A stretch of 64,000 nucleotides of DNA from Ustilaginoidea virens (lineage: Eukaryota; Ascomycota; Sordariomycetes; Hypocreales; Clavicipitaceae): assembly GCF_000687475.1 (NCBI RefSeq), contig NC_057317.1, positions 1 to 64,000 of the forward strand, written 5' to 3'. The notes beneath the pieces were generated by a model. The model had not been told where the DNA came from and made no database searches. It saw nothing but the letters and a program-made list of their open reading frames with translations. Numbering within the stretch: position 1 is the first letter of the stretch; every line of letters starts with the position of its first letter. Positions 46,270 through 58,049 of the stretch are shown here, in pieces. The position numbers and the translations under genes were made by a program.

Positions 46270-47233
46270 TGTCTTCGGTTTTGGATTAGGGTGTCTGCCA
46301 CGTCAGAATCGATGGGGAGATTTGGGAAATAGTACGTCCATGGAAAGAAAGACGGTGTCTGGAGAAAGGTGAGAGGCAGGTTTCCTGGGTAGCATCGAGT
46401 AATATACCTATTCCGTTTACAAATTCCTGTTGCATCGCGGTCAGCCTTGAGAGGGAGGGGGGAGGGGGAGAAGGGGTTGCGGGGCTCTGATTGGTGCGTG
46501 TGCATCGTGCATAAACTAACCCCAGAAGCATCGGAATTGCCTGTCATTTCCAAACAACTTCCAATCCACCCCAACACTCCACAAACTGAACCTTGCTTAA
46601 GGCTTTTCTCCCTTTCTCTCCGTACCTCTTTCTCAGCCACGATGGAGCAATTCGTCGTCCAAGCGCAGCATTCCGGGACCATCAATCACGCACACAGCTT
46701 CCTGATTTCCTCCAACATGGTTTCGCTCGCCAGAGAAATTCGCATTGCGGTGACCGTCGTCGCCGTTGCCTGGGTCACCGTCAAAGCATTCGGCATCTTC
46801 AATAAAAGGCCAGAAAAAAGACATGAGGGCTGACAGGCAGGGCGGCAGATTCGGCTCCCAGTCGCTCAGCATTGCGCATTCCACGGGGACTTCTACGAAT
46901 CTTTCAAAAAGGACCACCCTGAATTGTATATCCTTGCGTAGCTTGGAAAGTTGGAAGGATTGGTTCTGCTCGAAATGCTCGCCGCTGGCTCAAGAATATC
47001 TTGCTCGCCATGGACGGGATTGAGATGCCGTCATACCCTCGCCTGCAGAAGAATCTACAACCATATTGGGCACAGCAAGCCTTTCTCTACAGTTGTCCTG
47101 TTTATCACGCTGCGCACCCCGACTGGAAAGCCGCAATATTACTGTTGACCTGGGTTCATTCTGCCCTGATCGATATTCCAGGGTGTTCACCCATCAACTA
47201 GCTAGTAGAGCAGGCATCTTTCATCTCGGCGCT
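46270..47233. other. Divergent promoter region with a possible small gene
   Basis: On the plus strand a pyrimidine-rich leader (CTTTTCTCCCTTTCTCTCCG) precedes ATG at 46642 in good context (GCCACGATGG). The 63-codon frame (46642-46833) has one hydrophobic segment, IRIAVTVVAVAWVTVKAFGIF, and could be a small membrane protein. No family is recognised. Nothing else is supported up to 47233. Confidence 0.3.
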
Positions 47234-48551
47234 TCATAACTCGTCCCTCGTTTCATGGCCAGTTCCATCTTGCGCGTCCGCCAAACCTCTCTTGACCATG
47301 GAGCTCAGAATCTCATACACAATCTGCGCAGCTGCCAAGGCCGTCTCCTCCCCGCGTCCCTGGTACGCAGGACTTACCTCCACAACATCAGCTCCCACGA
47401 GATTCAATCCCTCGATTCCCCTCAAGATTCTTATCAACTCCCTCATTGTCCAGCCACCCGGCTCCGGCGTTCCAGTGCCCGGCGCAAAGGCGGGATCCAG
47501 AACATCAATATCAACAGATAAATATACGGGATCCTCGGTTCCCAAAACCAACATAATTCCGTCAATGATACCCTTGGTTCCAATTACATCAATGTCATCA
47601 GCTGTAAAGCGAACCCAGTTTTGTGAAGTATCAGACGCGTGATCTGTCCAGTCATCCCCGCTAAGACGAGTGCGCAGTCCAGCGTGAACAGATTTACCAG
47701 TCGATGCATTAGATAGGAGTCCTTCCTTGTGGGCCATCCAGAACATGGATCCGTGGTTAAAATGCGTAGAGCCCCAGTGAGATGGGAACGCAGCGGGCTC
47801 CCACGTATCCAAGTGAGCTACTTTGTCAGCTTGCGCAACGCTATCCTCTGCCCTGCCCATCCAGCTCTACTTACCATCAAAGTGGAGAACGCGAGCTGGC
47901 ACCCCGTAAATCTCCTTTAGCGACCTCAAAGCAGGTAGAGCCAAACTATGGTCGCCGCCGAGCGCAACCAGCTTCGGTTTGCCTCTGCTCAGCAAACTAT
48001 CGGGCTTCCCTTGGCCCAGAGCCCTGAAAGCCTGTGTCATTTGCTCCCTCGCAACGTCGTTATGAAACGGTGTGAGGGGCATGTCACCGCAATCGATAAT
48101 CTTGGCCCAGTTCTGGTAGGGATTGATGTTTGCGCGAGCATTAAAGCCTCGGAAGGAAGTTTGACGCGCTGATGCCGCTCTAATAGCCCTGGGTCCAAAT
48201 CGAGCCCCTGGAATCATTTAGGTGCCGTCGTTCATCTTGGAGAGACGGGTTTCCTACCTGGCCTGAACGAAACTGCTGTGTCGAAGGGGACGCCGACAAT
48301 GGCAATGTCGTATTTTTCACTGGGGTTGGTGAGGCATTTGACGTGGTTCAGATGGGCAAAGGAGCCGATTCCATTGAAGGACCACTGTGGAAAGTCAATG
48401 AACAAGTTGTGTGTGGCTGCGACGATCGCATAGTTACCTCGGATCCCCACTTAGCATGTAGCTCAGCCAGCTCCTCCTTGGACCATTCCCGCTCGTCGTG
48501 AGCATAACTCGAGCTTACGAGGAACAAGGGAAACAGCAACTTGGGCTTCAT
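47234..48551 (-). CDS. Secreted agmatinase-like ureohydrolase
   Basis: Four exons (48438-48551, 48258-48384, 47875-48207, 47234-47817) have introns of 50-57 nt, giving about 385 residues. The binuclear manganese ligands of the arginase/agmatinase family are present: GGDHS near 47955, HFDAHLD across the third intron (47818-47874), and [19 protein letters not shown] near 47470. The family converts agmatine to putrescine and urea, or acts on related guanidino compounds. An N-terminal hydrophobic stretch ([20 protein letters not shown]) predicts secretion, which is unusual for this enzyme but recurrent in fungal homologues. The substrate cannot be fixed from the sequence. Confidence 0.88.
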
Positions 48552-49224
48552 TGCGAATTTTGTGGGAATAAGAGTGTCTGGTGGCTCTGGGGACGGTAAG
48601 CCTTGGTATTGAGGTAAACGTCCGGCTCCACCAACACTTGCGGCTTCCCGGCGCTAAATCCCTGCAGGCTAGGTAGGGGAGCTCCAAGCCAACCAACCAT
48701 TCATTGACGCTTGTGCAGAAATAACCTCAGATTAGACCCCGCATATATCGTCGGATTCATCATCAACGGTCGTCAATCTCTCATCCAGCGGCTACAATCT
48801 ACGACTTGGCGACTGCAATGTGGTTTCTCCTAAATTAATATAATGCTTACAGTACCCGCATGGGTGAAAAGTGGGAATTGAATCAAGGACTTCAATATCT
48901 AATTTTTGGCTCTATTATTCTCAATCTCCCAACGATTAATGTACCACGCAGGGAGTTCTGTCGCGTTCGGCATGCCAACTTGATTATTGACGGATACGGA
49001 GTGAAAACAGCCTATTCTCTTTTCAAGGAGTAGTTTTTGCCAGTGAGCTACATCGCCCGTTCATACGGCCGCACTGCAACCCTCTTCTACGATCAAATTG
49101 TCTCGATGCCGGCGCCGACTGTAGACACGGGACAAGGTTACGACGATACTGAGCTTGTCGGGTCGTCAGTATATGGACGTCCTTTCATACAGGTCTCTAT
49201 TTTGGGCTGCAAGGGCCTCAAAGG
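48552..49224. other. Intergenic
   Basis: Upstream of the agmatinase-like gene. A 63-codon plus-strand frame at 49037-49228 has no recognisable domain. Confidence 0.4.
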
Positions 49225-50180
49225 CTAGTTACCCGAGTCGCGCAGCCTCTTGGATAATTCATATCGGATTATTAGCTTGAGCGTCAGTTTGCAGCTCGTA
49301 AAAACGCTTCTCCGTCCAGTCGAATATGTTGTTGGACTGGAAAGCTCGCGCCGCGAATAAGTTACTAAACAGTCTGGGAAGGTACATATCATCCGGCGAT
49401 TCGACATGCTGAAGTGACTGAGCGTATGTTAAATATGTTGCAAATTCCTCTGGAAGTCCCCTGCAAAGATCTTCCACGTTGTTCTTTTTCCGCTGAATTT
49501 GCTCCATCCGCTCTTTTTCAGTCAATGACTCTAAGCCCTGTCATGGTAGTGAGCCACGGGCCAAGTACACAAGGACATAACCCAAGGTTTCAAGATTATC
49601 ACCCCGATATTGTGCTGCTTCATGTTAATTCGCAAGCGTCGTGATTGCTTGCTGGGTATGGCACACCGAGTTTCCTGTGATTGTTGAGACTAGCGTACCC
49701 GACGGTGCCTCCCAAAGGCCCGTAATTCGGGATTCCGTGGCCTTTGGCTGTACTGAAGTGCCTGGCTAGGCCAAAGCCGATAAAACAAATTATTTTGCCG
49801 TTACTCCCTACTCCCATGAGGCAGTTGTCAGGTTTAATATCAGTGCAGATGGCCCTTGCTATGAATATGTCCGATCCGGCGAATTGCTTGGTCGGCTACC
49901 AGAAGCACTGTCTTCAAGGAGATTCTCCGACGGGTATAATTAAAAAGATCTTCCAGAGACGGTGCCAGGGGCTCATGGACTAAAACTACCTTCTATCAAG
50001 CAGTTTAACAATTCGAGACAGGAAGACGCTTCTTCATCTCGGTGGCTGCAAGTCAACACACGAAAGAATGATGAAGTATCCCAATCATGCTCACCACCCA
50101 TTCGTTTTACCCGGAGCTTGTGACCTTTGCTGATTGTCGTGGGTAGTTTCTGGGCAGCATCTTTCCAGTGGGCAGGCACA
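49225..50180 (-). pseudogene. Casein kinase 1-like pseudogene
   Basis: The minus strand carries CK1 segments in order: [19 protein letters not shown] (hinge), [10 protein letters not shown], then a frameshift into [17 protein letters not shown] (catalytic loop, with Thr where Arg is expected), FGLARHFS (FG in place of DFG), GPLGGTVGYASLNNH (activation loop), then another frameshift into NLETLGYVLVYLARGSLP-QGL, where a TGA replaces the Trp of PWQGL. It ends with CRGLPEEFATYLTYAQSL and FDWTEKRF near 49300. The N-lobe is barely readable. Intact CK1 enzymes are serine/threonine kinases; this copy cannot be active. Confidence 0.8.
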
Positions 50181-50646
50181 TACGAACGCTACGAAATATC
50201 TTTTTAACGCGTCCAACTTTCAGAGAGAAATTCTAGTGTGCATACTGGGAAAAAGGAAGAAAAAGAAGCGCGGTGTGGAAACCAGGAACTTACATGGGAT
50301 TCAAGATATGAAGCCGACGTGCATGGGCTCCAAATCTAGGCATTTGTCGCGCAAAATCAAGGATACTTATTCTACTTCGCAATAGACCTCTTTTTATCGC
50401 GGTGAAGGCATCATGGAACACTAAAGAAGATTACAGGAATACGTTTAATCTGGTTAGGTACGACTGCAGGTAAGACGTGACTAACATAGGAAATGCACCG
50501 AATTAAGCTTGTGAGATTCCAATCTTGAGACTAACTACTTGCAACAAATCATTCACATCTTTATGGCCGTTCAGCAGTTTCTGTGAGCCAAAATCCTAGT
50601 AAACACCTCGGGCTCGAAGTGTCGTTCATATATTTATGACTTTGTA
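50181..50646. other. Intergenic
   Basis: Downstream flank of the beta-lactamase-fold gene. I see no gene or repeat. Confidence 0.4.
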
Positions 50647-52328
50647 TCAGCCCCTGCGAATCGATTGCCGTTTAAACACCTCGGGTTCGGAGAGACTTCC
50701 ATTATGCCGCCATTTGATGACGCAGATCCTTGAGCAAGTATCATTGCATCCAAACGCGAGCTTGAAGAATTCAGCATCCTCATAGGTAAACCGCCCGCGA
50801 CGAATAAGGTGATTCCGGCAATATACAAAGGTAAAGACATCGTCGCGGAAATGCGTCAACAAATAAATTTCCTCTGTAGCTTCATGAATTCGAAATTCCG
50901 CCCGTAGGGTCGTATTGTCCCTGGAATCAATGAAGATGTATATCTTCATAGTTAGAGCATCATTTTGGTATTGCCCAGTGTAATCAATCAGGTCCCGGTG
51001 CGCTCTTCCCGCCCTTCTGTTATTCAGTAAATTGACCATAGTCTGGGGATTCCATTGAGTCGCTTTTTCGGCAGTTTCCCTTGCAAGACGCACATAGTCA
51101 TTCTTCTTGGCAACCCCAAGATACGCCTCGAGATACATTTGCCCAAGCCAGTCGGCGACGTCGTTGAGACCTAACGTGTTTGTCAAAACAATGATGGCCC
51201 CCTTTGTCGATGGGACAAGGCTAACTGCGGCCAGGTTGCCCGACCGGCTCCCCTGGTTGTATAGTATGTACTGCGTTGGATGCCCAGTGGCCACGTCAGG
51301 CATTGGCCTTGGATGCATGATTCTCGGGTTGAGCCCGCCGACACCCATAGGGGCAGGAGTTTGCACCCTTATCCAGCCGAGCCCGGAGGATTCCCTGTGA
51401 GCATAGGCCTCGCTCATAGCTGCTCTCGGAAGCAGCATAAATGGAACCTGCTTCAGTGGTGATCCTGGCGTCTCTGTCGTATTGTTTTGCAACTGATACG
51501 CATAGTCTTCGAGGAACCTGCTGTACAGGCGGACCATGTCGCTCATGCAGCTGTACATCGATGCATCAGGGCCTCCGGCAAAATCGCCCGATATCACCGA
51601 CGGCTCAACTTTCACGTATTGACCCCTTGCCATAAGAGCGCCGTACGTTTGTGAAATGTTGGTTTCACGTCCCTCCTCGTTGCGGCCAGGCTGTGTGGTA
51701 GTCCTCAGCATGGACAATGGTTGAAATATGCGAGAATCCAGGACTGCTGGGCAGGGAATTCCTCTCAGCTGGCGGAGAAGCATGCCTGAGATATCATAGC
51801 CAACACCTCTGTAGATAGGGCTGTTTCTGAAGGTTTCAAACTGCTGCAGACTGTTGGTCTCGTCGCTCGATCCCGTCGCAACCCAGTTCTGCGGGTGATT
51901 TATCCTCGGCCGCTGGGCGAGACAATCCACGGGGGTCATTTGCCTGAACAGGGGCGCTCTGGGGAATATTCCCGGAAGAAGCGCCTCAAGACGATCGTCC
52001 CAAGAGAGGTTGCCTTCGTCGACGCACTGCGCAACGGCTGCCGCAATGACCGTCTTGGTCAAGGCCGCGCAGGGGAACACGGTAAACGGATTGACTGGTA
52101 GCTAGCAAGAAACAGAGATTAGTATACCTTTGACCTGGCGAAGAAGAGTCCCTTTCGCACCCGACATACCTGTTGCGCCACATTTCGAACTCCAATACAC
52201 TCGATATGAAGCAATCGTCCGTCGTGGATAACAGCAATGGCGGCGCCGAGACATCGGCCGGCTCTCATGATCTCTTCGGCATCGGGCCGCCGCATCTCCA
52301 GCCTACTTTTGATTTCACCGTTCTCCAT
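50647..52328 (-). CDS. Beta-lactamase-fold protein lacking catalytic residues
   Basis: Two exons (52170-52328 and 50647-52101) joined across a 68-nt intron encode about 537 residues; no signal peptide. The fold of the serine beta-lactamase-like family is recognisable: AIAVIHDGRLLH, then the segment with S-x-x-K, VDEGNLSWDDRLEALLP, IFQPLSM-RTTTQP, and GLGWI-VQTP. Where the family has S-x-x-K, this protein has A-L-T-K (52054-52065). The Y-x-N motif is YRG in IYRGVGYDISGML, and the LSHxTGL segment is LAQRPRI. The C-terminal domain (about residues 400-537) resembles the lipocalin-like tail of fungal members. The open frame is long and undamaged, so this may be a pseudoenzyme; hydrolase or transesterase activity is unlikely. 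Confidence 0.8.
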
Positions 52329-53353
52329 GGTTGCTGAAACACACAAGATTGATTTGGCTTGATTCTCTCTCTTTTAGCTGGTAACAAAGTTGTACGAGAT
52401 GTGTGCAGTGCATTCTAAACGGCCATGTGCGTCTTCTTATACCCATCCAGAATCTTCTGCGAAAAGAAAATAAATGAATTCTTTCCTCAACGCCCGAATC
52501 CTTGACATGACTTTCCTGGCGCGATTTGTGAACTCCTTTGCGGAACCGTATGCCATGCCCGACCAGAGGCCTCGGAATAGTATCCGCTTCATTTCGCAAA
52601 AAGTCATCTCCACGTTCAAGACTATGCGAGAATGTGCATATAAGGGAAAATCGCACATGGCGTAAATGACGACATACGCTTGCCTGGTCCCGAGACGTCA
52701 GAGTCTACCCCGGCGCTCGTGCCTCGTGCTGGCCGCCTCGTGGCCTTTGCGTTTTGAACGACGCGACATGCCCCTGAACCGGCTTCCGTTTCCGCCCTTA
52801 CTGTTTTTGAACACAAAGAAAGCCATGTAGATAAGAAGGGAAGCAGCAATCCACTGTGTCGATTCACTCGCCTGTCTCATGGCAAGAACCCCGTTGCCGG
52901 GCCCCGTCCGAAATATAACCCGTGTGTTCAGAAGCATTAGGGTCCCCCGCTCAAACTACGTGGGATCTAAAAACTGTAGCTTTCAGAAGGCAGATCTGGC
53001 CTAATTCGAGTGATACCTTGGTCCGGTTTGACAGATCGTGTGCTCCGTATCACCAGCGAGATTCGGCCCCAAGCAGCCTATAACTTGTGGTTCTAGGTAT
53101 GACGGGTGTGGCCATGGCGCCTCAAAATCGGCACTGAGCAGCGGAGCCAAGTCGGTCGATTATCAAATGGTGTATTGTAGACGAAATTTACAGTAGAATC
53201 AAGGCCAACGGTCAACATGCTTGCCAGATAACACCAACGAGACCGCATCAGGACCAGCAAGTCGAGCTTCTTGAACAAAGTTTGTGCGGCCCGTGTCGGA
53301 GCTTGTCTCCTTTTTCCACCGCCACTTGCAGTGATGCAAGCCGATCATTCACT
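52329..53353. other. Intergenic with two small open frames
   Basis: Two minus-strand ATG frames, 52437-52658 (73 codons) and 52698-52937 (79 codons, with a WIAASLLIYMAFFVF hydrophobic segment and a basic tail), could be small genes, but nothing else supports them. Confidence 0.25.
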
Positions 53354-54544
53354 CTAATCACAAGACTTCCTGCGCCTGTCAAAGCTCATCCCCGGATCCC
53401 GGCACACGCAGCTATTCCTGCTCTTATCATAATGGGCCTCCGATCCGCAGTCCTTCCAACAATGGCGACCATTCCACACTGTATCCCTGGGGCACTTGCA
53501 CGCCTTGTCAACCGCGTCAAAAACCTGGCCGTGCAGTGTGCACACACAGAGCTTCTTCTTTTCGCTGTACCAAGCATCTGACCCGCAGTTGCGTGCGGCT
53601 TCACATCGATGGCCCGTCCAGGTCTGGCCGCCAGGACACACGCAAGTCTCGGTTTCTTTGGAAAATACCCGCCCGGTCTTTTTGCAATTGTGATTGGCGT
53701 TCTTTTTGCTGCAGTCGGCATCGTTTCCGCAGTCGGTGCGGCACTTGGAGCCGTTCCAGGCCGTGCCGGCAGGGCATTTGCAAGTGCTGTCCTTGACGTC
53801 AAAGACCATGCCGTTCTGGCACCGGCAACCGTCGGAGTGTCCGTCCTGGCTAGAATCCTTGCCGCAGGCTTGGGTGCATTGCCGTCCGTTCCAGTGCTTG
53901 CCGTCGGGGCAGCCGCAAGTCCGGGTCTTGTCGTTGAACACCATGCCGGGGGTTTTGCACTTGCATTTCTTCTCCTTGCCGTCGTATTTAGCTTCCTTGC
54001 CGCATTTCAGAATGCACGATTTGCTCTTCCACTTGGTTTCGGCGCCGGGGCTGCAAGTCTTGGTGCCGTCGTTGAACTTCATGCCGGGCAGCTTGCAATG
54101 GCAGCGTTGAATCTTTCGATTCCAATCGGCGTCTCTACCACAGTCGGGAAGACAGGCTTCCCCGTCCAAGACATGCCCAAGTGGACAACCGCAAGTCTTG
54201 GTCTTTTTGTCAAAACGCTTGCCCTTTTCTCTGCAGACGCACTCATTTTGTTTCTGGTCGAATACAGCATCCTTGCCGCAGCCTTTTTGTTCGCACCTGC
54301 TGTTCATCTCGTTCCATGTGGCATCAGCAGGACATGAACATTTCTTGGACCCCGGGTCGTAAATCAAGTCGCGCGACTTGGTACAGACACAAGCCCTTCT
54401 GCCGCTTTCCCACTTGGCCTCACTGCCGCAGTCGTTATCGTTGCGAGCTATCAGTATGCCGTGTGAGTCTTCCAATGGGCTTGGAAATGCAGCGACCAAG
54501 TCGCACGATAGAATCGTAAAGAAGAGAAAGTGCTTCAACAGCAT
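53354..54544 (-). CDS. Secreted protein of eight Cys-rich tandem repeats
   Basis: A single-exon protein of 396 residues starting at the ATG at 54544, which begins a signal peptide (MLLKHFLFFTILSCDLVAAF). After a short linker, eight repeats of about 45 residues follow, each starting CG and having six cysteines in the pattern C-x11-C-x-C-x12-C-x-C-x10-11-C, with conserved F-D/N, T/K-C-x-C-P and W-N-G positions (for example KTCGCP, WNGRQC). Repeats 3 and 6 lose one cysteine. Repeat 8 stops after its fourth cysteine. The spacing resembles EGF-like or trypsin-inhibitor-like cysteine modules, but I cannot assign it to either. Likely extracellular or wall-associated; role unknown. Confidence 0.8.
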   Translation of the reverse strand: MLLKHFLFFTILSCDLVAAFPSPLEDSHGILIARNDNDCGSEAKWESGRRACVCTKSRDLIYDPGSKKCSCPADATWNEMNSRCEQKGCGKDAVFDQKQNECVCREKGKRFDKKTKTCGCPLGHVLDGEACLPDCGRDADWNRKIQRCHCKLPGMKFNDGTKTCSPGAETKWKSKSCILKCGKEAKYDGKEKKCKCKTPGMVFNDKTRTCGCPDGKHWNGRQCTQACGKDSSQDGHSDGCRCQNGMVFDVKDSTCKCPAGTAWNGSKCRTDCGNDADCSKKNANHNCKKTGRVFSKETETCVCPGGQTWTGHRCEAARNCGSDAWYSEKKKLCVCTLHGQVFDAVDKACKCPRDTVWNGRHCWKDCGSEAHYDKSRNSCVCRDPGMSFDRRRKSCD

Positions 54545-56774
54545 GGCAGGCCGAGTTGGACAGCAAAACGGCAAAACAGCAGATGAGAACAGAGAAAATT
54601 GAACCAACGACAATGTGACTATACTCCCTTTATCAGTGGTGATGAGAAGCTAGCGGAGACACAATTGGAGGAGCGCAGCACGTAGAAAAAAGAAGGCAGA
54701 GACGGTCAAAGGCATTCAAGCATACTATAAGAGGGAAGCACGGTGCACAGCGTCGAGAAGGCGAGAATTTCCGAGACTATTCTGAAACAGTGGATAATCT
54801 TATCCTCCGGATAATAAACAGGCAGCCACTTTGGCACAGGCAGGAGTCGTTGAGTATCAGTCGCTTGCTAGGGAAAACGCGCGTGCTGGAGCATTCGCAT
54901 AAAAGCCTCGCGCAGAACTGGGCAACGCCAGAGCATCGCGCAATCAGGCAAGTGGGCGAAAACGGATCGTATGTATAACGCAGGAACGAAACCTAAATAT
55001 ATTGAAACAACCACGCTATACATCCGCACTACCAAGGGGAATGTGAGGTATTTGCCTGCCGTGTAAAGAATGTGCGTAGAATATGAATTCTATTATAGAA
55101 AGGGTACTGGGAAAGTTTCTGTGCATGTACCAGGCTACCACAACCAGGAAGCCATGGGTGGCATTAATGCTTGCGATATAAAGCCGGGATGCAGCCCCAA
55201 AATGCTAATATAGTGACGTGCGTTGATTTGCAGTCTTTACCCCAACTGTCGGAATGATCGATTCTGCACCTCCGGGCTCACTCTTGGAAGGAATTGTCCA
55301 CCGAGTCATGGCACTACAATGCAGTGTGTGTAACGTGTCGGCTTACAACTCCTGTGACTAGATTCTCGCAAGAAAACAGGGGTCTTGAAGCGTCATTATT
55401 TGCGGCGTCATCCTCGACCGTTGGTGCAATATCCACGCCGAATTCTGTTCAATCGAACACCACCACGATTCCGTAGTTTCAAAGATTCCATCATCTTCTG
55501 CCGCCACATGCTTAGCAGTGTTGGACGAGCCTGCCGCTGCAGCTGTGGGCTAGCGAGGCAGTTAACGAACGTCAGGTCAAGCTGATATCCGCGGTCCGGC
55601 GACCCAAACGCCTGCCGAAGCATTTTCGGCTGCCTCGTCACCGGATGGTGCTCCTGACGCTTATGGCCCATACCAAATGCTGTGAAACCAGCCGCAGCTT
55701 GGGCACGCTCAAGCGCAGCATCAACCTTGCCCTTGTATTGTGATGATGCTGGCGAGTCGGCACCTGGCAGGATTGCTCTCCATGGTGCTCTGATGATCAT
55801 TTCTGATGAGCAGAGAAAGAATAAAACCTAGCGCATTACATTCACGCGACAGTCACGGTAGCCGTGTCTTTCACCGCAATCCGGTCAAGTGGGGACGGGC
55901 CGGACCGGCCGCTTTGCCGCTTCAAACGTCCTAAAACGGCGCCTCGCGATTCAAGTACTGAATCCGCTGGATTTCCGCCATGCAGAATTAACTTGAGGCA
56001 ATAATTTAATTGCAGCTTCTGCGTGTTTGCAGTACTTGCCAGCCTGCTCTGATAGCACATTTCGCGAGGTTTGCATCCCATCCCAGTATATATCCATCAT
56101 ATAAAGCCAGCGCGAGTCGCGACTTATCTATTCCGTGGCACGCAAGGGCGGCGGCGGGTTCAGAGAGGGCAATAGCAATCACCATTAACTCCATTGAATT
56201 GCCGGCAAGGGTGCGTCCATCTCGGATAATCTTCAGCCCTGCTGGGACCAGGAAAAGTCGGATCGACGTCGGATACTCACGTCCTATAGTACGGAACGTA
56301 GGAGTGCATTTCTAGCCGTAGTGGAGTCTTTCCGTTTTTGAAGCTCATCTTTATACCCATGGAAACTGCAAGGACACCAGACGTCCCCTGTGTGCGTAAT
56401 CCGAGCTGTGGCATATAGTATGTAATGTAGTGTTCGCCCGGCTGGTTGGGCGTCTGGTTTAAGTCGGCCAGAACCTGCCTGGCCTGGGGGGTCAGGAAAA
56501 GCTACGTATATCACAGGGACGAAAAGTTGATGTAAGAAGTAGAAAAATGTATAAACCAAAATATGTCTCTAACGTATGATTTTAGTCCTTTGCATCAACT
56601 TGCACATGTAGCTGCTCAAAACAAAATGCCAATATATATACAGGACGTCAAAATATATATACAGGAAAATGGAAAACAAGATATGCCTAGCGTGTAAATG
56701 CACACATGGTCTTCAAGTCCATTTTCTCCTTCAGCAGCAATGTTCATGCTGCTGAGAAAGGCCCGCTCTCGGCC
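54545..56774. other. Gene-poor stretch
   Basis: About 2.2 kb between the Cys-rich gene and the chitinase. A minus-strand ATG frame of 130 codons (55408-55800) is basic and without a known domain. Other frames overlap and look random. No repeat stands out beyond a duplicated ATATATATACAGGA near 56632-56665. Confidence 0.4.
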
Positions 56775-58049
56775 TCACTGGCACTGGGACCACCATGGTG
56801 AATTGCTGACGCAGGCGTACGGAGACTGGCACTGCGAGGGACCTTGGTATCCCTGGCCGCCGCACTGACCCCAACGGGCGATAAGAATACCCGAAGGAGG
56901 CGTGTCGCTGCTGGGAGAGCTGGGAGAGCCGGTGGGAGTGACGGTCCTGGTGGGGGTTGCGGCGGTGGTGATGCTTGGAGGAGAAGTGCTGCTGCCAAGA
57001 TCGCCAACAACCTCATTCAGGAAGCCGTCATTCGCGTACAGCTGGGACATGTCCCACATCATGACGCCCCCGAAGCTGCTAAACTGCTGCGCGTAACTTA
57101 TCGCGGCCTTGAGCATAGCGCCGTTGACGAAGCCATCTCCAGCGCCAGGGGCGGCGGGGATGCCGAGAAGAAGCTTGACATTTTTGTTGGGGCTGGTGTT
57201 CTTGGCCCAGTTATCCCAGACGTCAAAGTTGAAGGCGCTCTGAGCTGCGGCCCCGGTCTGGAAGTTGGACACGCCGCAAAAGTTGTTGTAGAACTGGACC
57301 ATGACAAAGTCAAAGGCAACGGCATTGAGGGCCGCGCCGTTGGCTGCGTCGGGGAAGACGCACTGCGGCGCGGCGCTGAGGTAGTACTTCTTCCCGCCGG
57401 CAGCATCCATCAGGCTGCGCAACTTTGCCCCAAAGGCGGGCAGATTGTTCGTAGCAGACTCAAAGTCAAAGTCGAAGCCGTCCACGACCGCGGAGCCAAA
57501 GGGGCGGTCGACACTCGAGCCAGAGACGACGGGACCAAACATGTCCCAAACCAGTTGCGCGGCACTCTCGGCATCGCTGGCGCTCGACCAGCCTCCCTGG
57601 GAGTATGTGGCACCGCCGAGGGAAATGATGATGGTCTTGCCATACGAGACCTGACATTGGCGAATATCGTCGGCAATCTGCGGGCAGCTGTGGACATGTT
57701 TGTTGCCGGGGAATGCGGTGCATTTGTAGTTCGCGTTGGCAAAGTTGGTCATGGGCGGTGTGATGCCATTCATAAAGGCCAGAGGAATGATGTCAATGTT
57801 GGTGTTGGCGCAATAGTAGCTTAGACGCTGCTGGGCGTACTGCCCGGAGTCTTGATTGTATGAGTTTTGCCCTATTCTTGGTCAGATGTGCTGTTCCAGA
57901 TGAACCTTTCCCCCCTCTTCGTGCCTATGAATCTACTTACCCCAATACACCGCAAGACTGCTTCTGGATCCGGGGTTAAAGCCCGCCAAAGCAGACGGGA
58001 GCATGGCCATAATGCCGGCGGCGGACGCCTTGGAGAATAAAGATGCCAT
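56775..58049 (-). CDS. GH18 class III chitinase with C-terminal CBM1
   Basis: Two exons, 57941-58049 and 56775-57871 (69-nt intron, GTAAGT donor, CTGAC branch site, TAG acceptor), give about 401 residues. A signal peptide precedes SLAVYWGQNS, the first strand of class III (plant/fungal-type) chitinases. The catalytic motif DGFDFDFE is intact (57459-57482), and the substrate-binding MVQFYNNF segment is present. A Ser/Thr/Pro linker leads to a fungal cellulose-binding domain (WGQCGGQGYQGP with four cysteines, ending WWSQCQ). It cleaves chitin outside the cell. Domain order matches the subgroup B chitinases with CBM1 that are expanded in mycoparasitic and insect-pathogenic Hypocreales. Confidence 0.92.

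Noticed and set aside
53609..54337. 242-codon plus-strand frame with hydrophobic composition
   Set aside because: It is the antisense shadow of the Cys-rich repeat protein, whose signal peptide and cysteine spacing are far more convincing.
56844..57824. 326-codon plus-strand frame
   Set aside because: It is antisense to the GH18 chitinase, which has intact catalytic and CBM1 motifs.
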